A program made the translations under genes and the position numbers. This document shows, in pieces, positions 1 through 8,168 of a stretch of 12,667 nucleotides of DNA (position 1 is the first letter of the stretch; the number at the start of each line of letters is the position of its first letter). The notes under the pieces are model-generated. The model saw only the letters and a list, made by a program, of their open reading frames with translations. It had not been told where the DNA came from and did not search any database. The stretch is from assembly GCA_026770595.1 (NCBI GenBank), contig MU634390.1, positions 1 to 12,667 on the forward strand, given 5' to 3'. Source of the stretch: Ochromonadaceae sp. CCMP2298 (taxonomy: Eukaryota; Sar; Synurophyceae; Ochromonadales; Ochromonadaceae).

Positions 1-618
1 CTGGCTCCTGGCCCACAGCACCATGCCCACGCTGTACACGTAGATTATCACCATCCAGAGGTAGAATATCCAGAACTTGGTCCAGCGCGCCTCCATGGTG
101 GAGGTGGTTACCCAGATCATGGGATCGTAGGAGAGGCCGTATTGCAGGGGCCGCAGGGAGACCAGAAGAGTGGCGCACACGAAGCTGAACGAGTACACGC
201 CCAATGTGTAGTACATCTTGTTGGTGAGGTACGAGGTGAAGGGGTTGGTGAGGGAGATCTGGATGTCCAGGGAGAGGACTCCGAACCACAACTCTCCTCC
301 GAGCAGAGTAAACTGTGTAAGCCACGCCAGGGGCCAGATGTGGGGATTGGTCACGCACAGGTTTGAGTCGGTAGACACGAAGCTGTAGAAGAAGGACTTC
401 GGCACGTACGGGATCAGCAGGAACTGCGAGACGAAGACTATCTCGAACCACACCTTATGGATGGTCATCGATGTTGGATGCCTCCTCAAGTAAGGGATTC
501 TGTAGTAGTAGTAGAGCAGGAAGATCACTGCATAACACGTTAAGGACAGGATTGCCCCGAGCGTGAGCAGCACAGTCGGGGCCTTCAAGTAGATGCCGCA
601 TTCGCTGTTGAACCCCAT
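1..618 (-). CDS. 7TM receptor, cAMP-receptor-like / GPCR-PIPK-like, N-terminal part (runs off window)
   Basis: The minus frame is open from an ATG at 618 to the window edge, giving 206 residues with no stop. Hydrophobic stretches at about residues 16-38, 54-76, 94-119, 136-156 and 180-203 look like five of seven transmembrane helices. The loop after TM1 is basic (RIPYLRRHPTS), as expected for an inner loop. Cys88 just before TM3 could form the usual extracellular disulfide. The end of TM3 reads WFGVLSLDIQISLTNPF, which resembles the motif in Dictyostelium cAMP-receptor-like proteins and oomycete GPCR-PIPK receptors. This family sense is from memory, not a search. By inference it is a plasma-membrane signalling receptor. 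Whether a lipid-kinase domain follows lies outside the window. The start is the first ATG before TM1. No intron is seen in this part. Confidence 0.7.
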   Translation of the reverse strand, partial: MGFNSECGIYLKAPTVLLTLGAILSLTCYAVIFLLYYYYRIPYLRRHPTSMTIHKVWFEIVFVSQFLLIPYVPKSFFYSFVSTDSNLCVTNPHIWPLAWLTQFTLLGGELWFGVLSLDIQISLTNPFTSYLTNKMYYTLGVYSFSFVCATLLVSLRPLQYGLSYDPMIWVTTSTMEARWTKFWIFYLWMVIIYVYSVGMVLWARSQ

Positions 619-676
619 TGTCCCAAATCTGGCGCTTTCAGCCAACTGGGAACTGGATAAGAGCAGCAGCAATGGC

Positions 677-706
677 CGGTGACTGGCAACAATGCGGTGA
701 CTGGCA
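677..706. repeat. 18 bp tandem direct repeat upstream of receptor gene
   Basis: CGGTGACTGGCA occurs at 677-688 and again at 695-706, with an 18 bp period. It lies 59-88 bp upstream of the receptor ATG at 618. It could be a paired protein-binding site or part of the 5' UTR; only the repeat itself is seen. Confidence 0.6.
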
Positions 707-1047
707 GAATCTAGATCACCATGTCACAGGATACAAAGATTGAGCTGCTCTTGCAGAAATTTCGAAATTCCCAAGTTCCCGAAAGCGGGAAAAGTTCCAA
801 GTTCCCCAATGGTAAGTTACACATTTGTAAACTTTACCCATTTCCGGGACTGGGGAATTGTGAACTTAACGTGCCGCCACCTTCGAGCTCATACATATTG
901 TTAGGTTCCTACTTGTTGCAAAAAGCTTCAAGTGGGAAATGTGACGATGCTGGGAAGTGAGCTCGAGCTCTTCTCTCTCTCAACTGCAAGGACTGATTTC
1001 TTTCCCCCAATCTGGTTAGATAGGATCCCCTCGTCGCAGCAATCGCC

Positions 1048-1071
1048 GTCCTCCCGTCCTCCCGTCCTCCC
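1048..1071. repeat. Three tandem GTCCTCCC units
   Basis: Three perfect 8 bp units of GTCCTCCC occur in a row. This is a small pyrimidine-rich microsatellite between the receptor and RPS7, with no evident function. Confidence 0.75.
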
Positions 1072-1199
1072 GTTGTCACCCAGGCCGCCACTCCGCCGCT
1101 TAGCTAGACCCCCCCGAGTTATTTGAACCTTCTGTTATATAGATCGCCGAGTGTGAGGTGTGGCTGAAATGAAAATTAAATATACTTTTAAACCTATTT

Positions 1200-1205
1200 T
1201 TTATT
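1200..1205 (-). promoter_or_regulatory. Candidate polyadenylation signal AATAAA for RPS7
   Basis: The minus strand reads AATAAA inside an AT-rich block about 100 nt past the RPS7 stop at 1303. Position and sequence fit a canonical cleavage and polyadenylation signal. Some protists do not use this hexamer, so this is an inference from placement. Confidence 0.45.
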
Positions 1206-1302
1206 TAGATTAGTGCAAGGTGTGACAGTAAGGTCCCAATTTCGTTCCGATTTCTTTAAAGCATGCTAGAGAAGCAGCGCACTATGGGTGCACAGAACTA
1301 AC

Positions 1303-2121
1303 TTAGGCAACCTCGACGGGAAACTCGAACACGACGTCCTTGTTCGTGAGCGCCTTGTAAACCTTGCCGAAGGTGGCGAGTTTGGCCTCCACGTTCACCT
1401 GGTCCTTAGGGTCAAGGAAAATCTTCAGGATCTTGGACCCGTCTGTCTTGTACCTAATTCTCTTGCCTACAATCTCCGTGGGGTACACGATATCCTAAGA
1501 ATGGAATAGAGAAGGGTTAGACAAGAACATGTGCGGGAGGCATAGCTGATATATACCCACCTCTAATATGGACTCGTGCACGGCGGTGAGGGTCCTGGAA
1601 CGAGGGCGGGGGGCCTTCTGCACAGCGGATCTGTTGAATCCCTTGGGCAGGATAGTGCGCTGCGCAACAATGACCACGTGCCTTCCACTGGGGGGGAGAA
1701 GATATGGGGGGAAAGCATGATTTAGAGGTGGCCAGAGAGGGTCAAAGGTACTCCCACGGACGAGTGTCCTACGTACCTGAACTTCTTCTCCAGCTCGCGA
1801 ACAATTCTAGCCTGGATCTTGTGGAAATCCTTCAGCTGGCGGAAAGGGACGAAGATGATGATAGCCTTGCGGGTACCGTCGAGGTCGAGCTCCTTCGCGG
1901 CGGAGATATATAGGGCATGTAGGTCGGGCTTCAGGTCGGCCGCGGAAGCCTGCATATATTCGGTACAAGGGAAGGATGGCAATGTGGATGAGTTGATATC
2001 CTCGCAGGGCGCGTCGGCAGGACAATAAATTATCTACCTCCAGGTTGGAGAGCTCCTGCGCAACCGCGAGCTCGAACTCGTCGGGCTCAGCGCCTCCGGA
2101 CTTCACGATCTTGGTAGACAT
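1303..2121 (-). CDS. RPS7: 40S ribosomal protein S7 (eS7), four exons
   Basis: This is the eS7 protein of the small cytosolic ribosomal subunit. Exons on the minus strand are 2121-2038, 1949-1777, 1687-1561 and 1494-1303, giving 191 residues; human S7 has 194. The introns (88, 89 and 66 nt) all start GT and end AG, and the 66 nt one has a CTAAC branch-point-like sequence. The joined protein carries strong S7 signatures: [56 protein letters not shown] and a C-terminal FEFPVEVA. Exon phases join cleanly (0, 2, 0). The start at 2121 ([17 protein letters not shown]) matches the usual S7 N-terminus. It is divergent from the acyltransferase gene, with 541 bp between starts. A constitutive, strong promoter would be expected there. 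Nothing is unusual in the protein. Confidence 0.96.
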
Positions 2122-2662
2122 TCTACTTGCACTGGTTGGTTGCAAATCGAATAGACCTCGATTGACTTGTGACTTCAAAGCCGCGCCGTTGCAAATGTGC
2201 TCAAGAGGGCGTCGCGGAGCTGAACGAGATTCGTGAATTGATGCAGCTGCTTTGGCAGGGTGGTGGGGAGCTCCCCCAAAAGCGTGTTTTTTTTTGTGTG
2301 GCTCCATGGGTTCCCTTGTTCCCCCCTTATTATTTCCCAACAACCCCCCCCCTTTCTAAACTCAAGACTTTTATGAAAACACTGGCCAAAGATTTGGCAG
2401 AATAACAATCTTGTGGAAGCATTGAGCTGTTGAGCAGTTGAGACTCCTGGGACTCTGTTCGACACAGTTGGACAGTTGGAAAGGCTTCTTCCCTCTCCAA
2501 TCACCCGACCAGCATTCCTTGAAGCGCAGCGAAGTCTCCGCAGTTTCCTTATTCCTGGAAGGCGACCGTCTGTCTACTGCGGATCTCGTTGGAGCCTGGC
2601 GTGCGAACACATCCCCTTCCCACCACTGGCAGTTCCTCTCAAGAGAGCATTCGTGGGCAGAA
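2122..2662. promoter_or_regulatory. Divergent upstream region between RPS7 and the CAS1-type acyltransferase
   Basis: These 541 bp separate two outward-facing starts and should contain both promoters. Visible items are a 9 bp direct repeat GTTGCAAAT at 2139-2147 and 2188-2196, an inverted repeat AATCGA / TCGATT at 2145-2163 with a 7 nt loop, a run of T near 2287 and a run of C near 2344. No TATA box is claimed. The plus frame from 2438 to 2662 stays open into the acyltransferase, so part of this region may be translated if an upstream ATG is used. Confidence 0.5.
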
Positions 2663-5560
2663 ATGATCGCGTCTCCTCCTGCTCTGGGCTTGACAACCAT
2701 CATGATGTGCCTGCTCTTCGGTGCGAACTTTTTCTTGTGCCTGGTCTTCCAAGGGATCAAGTTCATGTCTAGACCAGCCGATGAAATAGTCAAGAGCGAG
2801 GTGAAGGTCAAGAAGCTGTCCAAGCCCTTCACTGGCTCCGTGGAGTGCTTCACAAACCTCACCAGCGAACTGCTAATGACTGGGGGCATCCTGGCGCTCA
2901 CTTATGTGTGCGAGAACCACTGGATCTTCGAGCACTCCAAGAAGGCCTACTCGCGCGACCTGTTCCTCTTCGTGCTGATTGTCTTCTTCGCCTACGCATT
3001 CTACACCATAAAACCCATCCAAGACCTGTCTCTCCTGGGGCGCGAGCAGACTGAGGAGTGGAAGGGCTGGATGCAGTTCATCTTCCTGCTCTACCACTAC
3101 TTCAACGCCGCGGAGGTGTACAACAGCGTGCGCGTGATGATCACCTGCTACGTGTGGATGACCGGCTTCGGCAACTTCTCCTTCTTCTACATAAAACGGG
3201 ACTTCGGCTGGCTGCGCATGATCCAGATGCTGTGGCGACTCAACTTCTCCTGCCTGCTGCTCATGTGGACGCACGGCAATACCTGGATCCTGTACTACAT
3301 CTGCCCCATGCACACCTTCTACTTCCTCATGGTCTACGCTACTATGTACGTCTACAGCTCCATCAACAACACCAAGGTAAACCCCCCAACGCAAATGTAC
3401 ATTAAACCCCTATATTAAACCCACATATTAAACCCCCTCTATACTAAAATGTATATCAACCCCCCAACCCCTTCAATACCATTTATACCCCCCTCCATCA
3501 CACAAATATGTACGTACATATACACACAAAAACAGTGGGGCATCCGCTTCAAGCTCTTCGCCCTGGGCGTGATCATCTACATAATCTGGGACATAAACGG
3601 CGGGCTCTTCGACATCGTCTTCGCCTGGCTGGGCACCTCCTCGGTAGTCGGTGCGGGCTCAGGCTCTGTGTGGGAGTACTACTTCCGCACCTCACTGGAC
3701 CACTGGTCTACCTTCTTCGGCATGATTTTCGCCCTCAACTACCCCCTCGCTGAGCAGTACTTCCACAAGGCCAAAGGCACGCCCCTCATATTGGCCAGCA
3801 TGCTGATGGGCGGGGCCGCTATATGGTGGCTGCTGTACTGCTACACTTTGGACAAATTCGCGTACAACCTGCAGCACAGCTACTTCGCCATCATCCCCCT
3901 CACAGCCTACATATTCTTCCGCAACCTAACGCCCTCTATCCGCTCCGGCGTGTCGATGAGTCTGCACGACCTGGGCAAGACCACTCTGGAGACGTACCTG
4001 CTGCAGCACCACATCTGGCTAACCTCCAACGCCAAAACGCTCCTAACTATCGTGCCGGACCACCCCTGGATCAACTTTGCGCTGGCTTCCATGCTGTTCA
4101 TGGTGGTCTCCAAGGAGCTGTACAGACTCACTATGTCGCTGAGAGGCATGATGCTGCCGGATGATAAGAACATCGCGTGGGTGAATGCGATCACGATGAG
4201 CGCGGTGCTGGCGGTGCTCTACGCAGCCGCCTTCGCGTTGCACAGCTTCACCCCCTCCCTGCTCGAGATCGTCATCGCCAGCATTGGCCTAGCGCTCGTG
4301 GCGCTGCTGTTGATAACGCGGAGCAGCAAACTGATCGAGGCTAACAGAGGCGGCGCGTTCAACCGCGCAGGCATGCTGCTGGCGGCCGCTCTGGCGGGGG
4401 TGTTGCTGATGCAGCTGCTCAGCGACGCCGTCACTCCTAGTGGGGTCGGTGCTGGTGCTGGCACTATAAGCGGCGCTATTAGTGCTAGTACAAGTGCTAA
4501 GAATGCAGTCAGCGAGGAGTGCTTGGCGGCGATCTCCAAGGGCAGCTGGCAGGAGACGCGCTGCGACGAGGGAAAGGCCCCGCAATTAACCGCCTTCTGC
4601 CAGACCGCCCAGTGGGTGTGGGAGCCCACAGCCTGCCCCGTGGGGCGCATATCGACCCCCAAATTGCGCCAATTGTTCAGCAGCAAGCGTGTGTTGTTCA
4701 TGGGTGACTCAGAGGTGCGCAATGTGTACACGCAGTTCGTGAGCCTGCTGGACCCCCCCTATCTGCATAACAGCTCTGTTACAGCGAAGCACAGCGACCT
4801 GCACTACGCAGCGCAAGGCCTGTCTGTGGACTTCATCTGGGCCCCCGTGGTGAGCAACATCACCGCCGCGGTGAGGGTACAGCACAGTACGTACAGTCTG
4901 GTGGTGGCGGGGGCCGCCTGCTGGGACGCGCTGCTGGGCCGTAGCCTCACCTCCTACTCTGCAGATCTGGGCACGCTCGCAGAGACCCTAGCATCGCTAA
5001 ACTCCACCACTGTCTGGCTACAGCCCACTACTATCCACTCCTCGCGCCTCATCTCGGACGAGAAGAAGACCCACATGAGCGAGCAAGTCATCGCCCAACA
5101 CCGCGCAGCCTTCCACCTGTCTGCCGCCGCAAAGGCCTTTGACACGGTCATCGACACACCCCGGGCCTCCGAACTACGCACCTTCGAGCCAGTAGATGGC
5201 CTGCACTATTCCGAGGAGGTGTACGAGGTAGTGGCGCAGATGGTGGCAAATGGGTACGTACTGCACCTACCCCCTCAGAGTGAGAAAAATAAGAAGTACA
5301 CACCCAGAACCACTGGGTCCATGTCCTACCCCGGCTACGGTGCCTTCGCCCTAGCGCTGTCGTTCGTTATGATATTCTGCATGGACAGCTTCCTGGGACT
5401 GGGCTATTTGTCCCTTTTTCTCTTCGGAAGGGCCTTCGACTGGGAGGCTGCGTACGGCAAGCTGCACCGCAAGATAGCCAGCGACAGCGACGCCGAGTCG
5501 GAGGATAAACCGGATAGAGCGTTAGAGAGGGTAGAAAGTGGTAAAAGCTTAGCAGTTTAA
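2663..5560 (+). CDS. CAS1-domain membrane O-acyltransferase fused to a C-terminal SGNH/PC-esterase (TBL/CASD1-like) domain, two exons
   Basis: Exons 2663-3376 and 3536-5560 (intron 159 nt, GT-AG, phase 0) give 912 residues. By family, it should move acetyl groups onto glycans in the Golgi. Residues about 8-550 form a polytopic CAS1/RWA domain. Family-type stretches are GREQTEEWKGWMQ at about 126-138, WEYYFRTSLD from 284 and LETYLLQHHIWLTSN from 389. Three further helices are followed by a Gly/Ala/Ser linker. Residues 567-606 hold a Cys- and Trp-containing segment (C567, GSW 574-576, WVWEP 598-602, C605) like the PMR5N part of plant TBL proteins. The SGNH core follows: GDS at 628-630 with nucleophile Ser630, and DGLH with Asp792 and His795. 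One or two more helices lie at about 841-870, then a charged tail. In CASD1/Cas1p the SGNH domain comes first, so the order here is reversed. The frame is also open upstream to an ATG at 2438, which would add 75 residues. I prefer 2663, just before the first helix, with G at -3. Confidence 0.88.
3377..3535 (+). other. Intron of the CAS1-type gene with degenerate TTAAACCCC repeats
   Basis: The intron begins GTAAAC and ends AACAG, and it joins ...INNTK to WGIRFK..., restoring the CAS1 consensus. Its length is 159 nt, a multiple of three, but in-frame TAA at 3416-3418 would stop an unspliced message. It contains imperfect tandem units of the form ATTAAACCC around 3402-3440 and is very C-rich on the plus strand, unlike the flanking exons. 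Confidence 0.88.
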
Positions 5561-5754
5561 CTTTTATAATACAGTCAGTTATTATTTAAATATTTGTGTC
5601 ATTTGGGATTCATTTATTCTTTAACTTACAAGTATGGCGGAAACGGAATGTCGGGAAATTGCAGCTCGTGAATTCTGAGAGTGGTGCCTCTATAGGGCAT
5701 TGAATACATATGAATAGCAGCTAGGGAGCTGAATGGCTGATTTACTAATGTATA
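5561..5754. other. Convergent 3' intergenic region
   Basis: Only 194 bp separate the stop of the acyltransferase (plus) and the stop of the kinase (minus). The sequence is AT-rich after 5561, as expected for 3' UTRs. The minus strand reads AATAAA at 5618-5613, about 137 nt past the kinase stop, a possible polyadenylation signal. If so, the two transcripts overlap at their 3' ends. Confidence 0.45.
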
Positions 5755-7613
5755 CTAATTGACCTCGCTTAAACGACCTCCAGATCCTGTGAGGGGCATA
5801 GGGGCTGCCCTGTAGGAGGTGTAGAAGACATCCCCGGCGTAGGGGTCGTAGGCCTGTCTCTGCGCGAACACCGACTTGCCTACGCCCTGCGTGGGGTCCA
5901 GTTTCACCTTGCTATTGCGCTTCTTCAGGGTCTTTCCCTCATCTGAGCACGCCTCCTCCTCCGACGTGTCTCCCGCTGAAACGTCTCGATAGAGCTGCTC
6001 GATGTTCCTAGCGTGCATCTCATTGTAAGAGGAGCAGCGCTTGCGGGGCTTTATCCTGGGCTCGAGCAGCTGGCGGTCGGTGAACTGTATATCCTTAGAA
6101 TTCCTATGTGTGTTAGAATCCTTAGAATCCTTAGAATCCTTAGAATCCCTGTCGGCTGTGAGCTGCTCGGCCAGCGCTGAGAGGTAGGGGGTGTCCTCGA
6201 CGGATAAAGGTAGTCCGCATGAGAACATGTCGTCCTCAGAGCCCCCTTTCCGACTAGAGCTCGACGAGCTGGCTGAGCTGGGGGTGCTGGGCTTTGAGTG
6301 CTCCGCCACATGCAGGGGGTTCCAGCGGCGCTCTAGCTGGAAGGTAGACCGGCTGGGCCGCAGCTGCGAGTGCAGTACGCGCAGTTCTTTGCGGTTGGCG
6401 GAGCTGGAGGAGCTGTCGAACTGTCGCCGCCTCTCTCGCTCGTGCTGGAACTGAAGAGAAAATAGAAAATAGGGAAAAAAGAACAGACAATAACTTTTAT
6501 GGTTAGAATTTGGGGGATGAGGGGGTGCATTTGTGTAGGGAATAGGGGGATGGGGCGTGCTCTTACCCATGGGTGTTGGATGGCTTGATGGGCAGTGGCG
6601 CGCTGCACAGGATTGATCTCCAGCAGACTGGTTATCAGATCCTTGCAGCTGTCCGAAATGCCCCCCCAGGCGTCTTCTGGGAAAGACAGGGTGAAGGCTC
6701 GGCGGCACTCTACAGTGCTGCTGGGGAGGGACTCGATGGACACAGCGAAGGGCAGTTTCGCACTCAGGGTGCAGTACAAAAGCACACCCAGGGACCAGCT
6801 GTCCACACTAGTGGAGTAGTTCTTGTTCTGGCGTATCTCGGGGGCGATGTACCCGCCCGTGCCCATGAAGGAGCCGGTAAGATCGTGGCCGAGGATGGTA
6901 GAGAGGCCGAAGTCGATCAGCTTTAAGGAGACTTCGCCCCGAGGGTCCTTGAAGAAAATCAGGTTCTCGGCCTTGATATCGCGGTGCACCACGCCGCGCT
7001 CGTGGAGATAGGCGACGGCGGAGAAAACTCCGTAGAGGACTTGGCAGGCGACGCCTTCGCGGAGGGGGCCGTGATTGAGGAGGTGGTCGAAGAGCTCGCC
7101 GCCGTCTAGGCGCTCCGTTATGATGAACAGCTTGGAGCGTGTCTCCATGAAGTCTACGAAGGACACGATGTTGCAGTGGTTGATGCGGCGCAGGATGTCC
7201 ACCTCCTTGCGCAGCTGTCCGAGCAGCGGCTCGATGTCGTTCTTCTTCAGGGAGGTGGTGATTCTCCTCTTGTTGATAACTTTGCAAGCCAGCGCGTGCT
7301 CAGAGTTGTGGTTCAGCTTACTGATGCGGTGGTAAACCCGGTACACCTTCGAAGTGGTGCCCACGCCCATCACTGCACCCAGGTCGTAGAACTGCGAGAA
7401 GTGTGGTGGGAGCCACTCGTGGCGGGGCATCTCCGGGAGGATGGGCTCGCTCTGAGAGTCCGTCTTGGACCGCAGCGGCCTGCGCCGCACGTTCGGCAGC
7501 TTCTCATCGGTCTGCGTTTGCGACGGCAGGGTTGGCGGTGCCTCCATAGCGGGGGGTAGCCATTCGTAGGCCGTTAAGCGGTCCCTCTCCTCAGAACTCT
7601 CGCAGCAACCCAT
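5755..7613 (-). CDS. CaMK-type Ser/Thr protein kinase with N-terminal acylation signal, two exons
   Basis: Exons 7613-6567 and 6450-5755 (intron 116 nt, GTAAGA...TTCAG, TTCTAAC branch-like site, phase 0) give 580 residues. The N-terminus MGCCES fits N-myristoylation on Gly2 with Ser6, plus palmitoylation of Cys3/Cys4, so membrane anchoring is likely. The kinase domain spans about residues 75-349: glycine loop GVGTTSKV (83-90), Lys111 in ACK, Glu137, HRDIKAEN (210-217), DFG (234-236), APE (257-259), DSWSLG (271-276) and a terminal HPW. All catalytic residues are present, so it should be active. The fold type is CaMK-like. No EF-hands follow, so it is not a CDPK. The tail (350-580) is Ser/Arg-rich and probably disordered, with a QLRPSRST motif at 378-385, an Asp-Ser-Lys repeat at about 451-461 and an acidic patch near 510-521. 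The exact subfamily and substrate are unknown. Confidence 0.93.
6113..6148 (-). repeat. Four 9 bp units encoding an Asp-Ser-Lys repeat in the kinase tail
   Basis: On the plus strand TTAGAATCC occurs four times in a row without mismatch; a diverged unit lies at 6095-6103. The period of nine keeps the frame and encodes DSK/SKD tripeptides in the disordered tail of the kinase. Copy number could vary between strains without breaking the gene. Confidence 0.9.
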
Positions 7614-8168
7614 TCTTCAACTTCTACGATGGAGTTGTAAGGCAACTCGCAAGGCAGATCACCGGTCAGGAGGGAAGTTCTTGTGCTGTAAGAGTAAGAT
7701 CTGCATGCAAGGGTTGCGAGCCATGGGTTCTGTTGAGGTTTGTCCATTGGGGTTGAAGCTGGAGTTGCACCCTCTGTGCCAACACTTCGTTGCTAAAATT
7801 CCCAATTCCCAATTCCGCAGTTCCAATTCTGAGGGGTTTTTGCAATTCCGTCACAGTCGGAATGTGGGTTTTGACGCTAATTCAGAAAAGGAAAAAGGGG
7901 GAGTCAGATTTAGTGGAAGTGGAAGTGGAAGAAAGAAGTGTCGGAAACCCGAAATTCCACTTCTTTTTCCACCTGAAGAAACCTAACCCCTAAGTTATCT
8001 TGTAAAATTCTACCGGTATGTGAGAAAGCATTGGGAAGGCACATTAACTTATATATGATATGAAAGCTAAACTTAAGTTATAGAATAGTATCTTTTTAAA
8101 GAGAATATGCCTCACGCCAGCTCTGACCTATACGGGTCCAGGTGGGCGCTGAGCATTTTACAAACAAC
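7614..8168. other. Intergenic region between kinase and its kinase-less copy
   Basis: This 555 bp stretch should hold the kinase promoter (left) and the 3' region of the paralog (right). No gene is supported; the short open frames here (for example 7681-7986 plus) are low-complexity and match nothing I know. It contains repeated AATTCCC units around 7796-7825, a GGAAGT repeat near 7914-7930 and an imperfect hairpin at 7925-7972. The part from 7980 to 8168 is AT-rich with no recognisable feature. Confidence 0.55.
7925..7972. repeat. Imperfect inverted repeat (potential hairpin)
   Basis: Arm GTGGAAGAAAGAAGTG at 7925-7940 pairs with CACTTCTTTTTCCAC at 7958-7972, allowing one single-base bulge. 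Inside it, TCGG (7941-7944) pairs with CCGA (7949-7952). It lies about 310 bp upstream of the kinase start and about 200 bp downstream of the paralog stop. It may be a chance purine-rich palindrome, a regulatory element or the remnant of a small mobile element. Confidence 0.65.

Larger units (their letters stand above)
619..1302. other. Intergenic region: receptor upstream region and RPS7 3' region
   Basis: This 684 bp stretch lies between the RPS7 stop and the receptor start, both on the minus strand, so it should hold the RPS7 3' UTR (right side) and the receptor promoter (left side). No convincing gene is seen; the short open frames (for example 721-960 plus) have no recognisable features. 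Visible items are a two-copy 18 bp direct repeat at 677-706, TTCCCAAGTTCC-type motifs at 765-815, three tandem GTCCTCCC units at 1048-1071, and an AT-rich block at 1170-1210 with a candidate polyadenylation signal. Confidence 0.6.

Noticed and set aside
2371-2901. 176-codon minus-strand frame overlapping the start of the CAS1-type gene
   Set aside because: It crosses both intergenic and coding sequence of the opposite strand and shows no protein features.
2873-3394. 173-codon minus-strand frame opposite exon 1 of the CAS1-type gene
   Set aside because: It is a shadow of a strongly supported exon and lacks domain features.
4219-4731. 170-codon minus-strand frame opposite exon 2 of the CAS1-type gene
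   Set aside because: It mirrors the Ala/Gly/Ser-rich linker and SGNH coding region and matches no known protein pattern.
6333-6566. Unspliced continuation of the kinase frame past HPW
   Set aside because: It reads through a clear GT-AG intron into low-complexity sequence. The spliced join gives a tail that also aligns with the paralog.
5755-7613. CDPK (calcium-dependent protein kinase) identity
   Set aside because: The kinase domain is CaMK-like and acylated as in CDPKs, but no EF-hand loops exist in the C-terminal 231 residues.
7980-8168. Possible small RNA gene (tRNA, snRNA or 5S)
   Set aside because: No tRNA B-box, cloverleaf or known snRNA core sequence could be found by eye.
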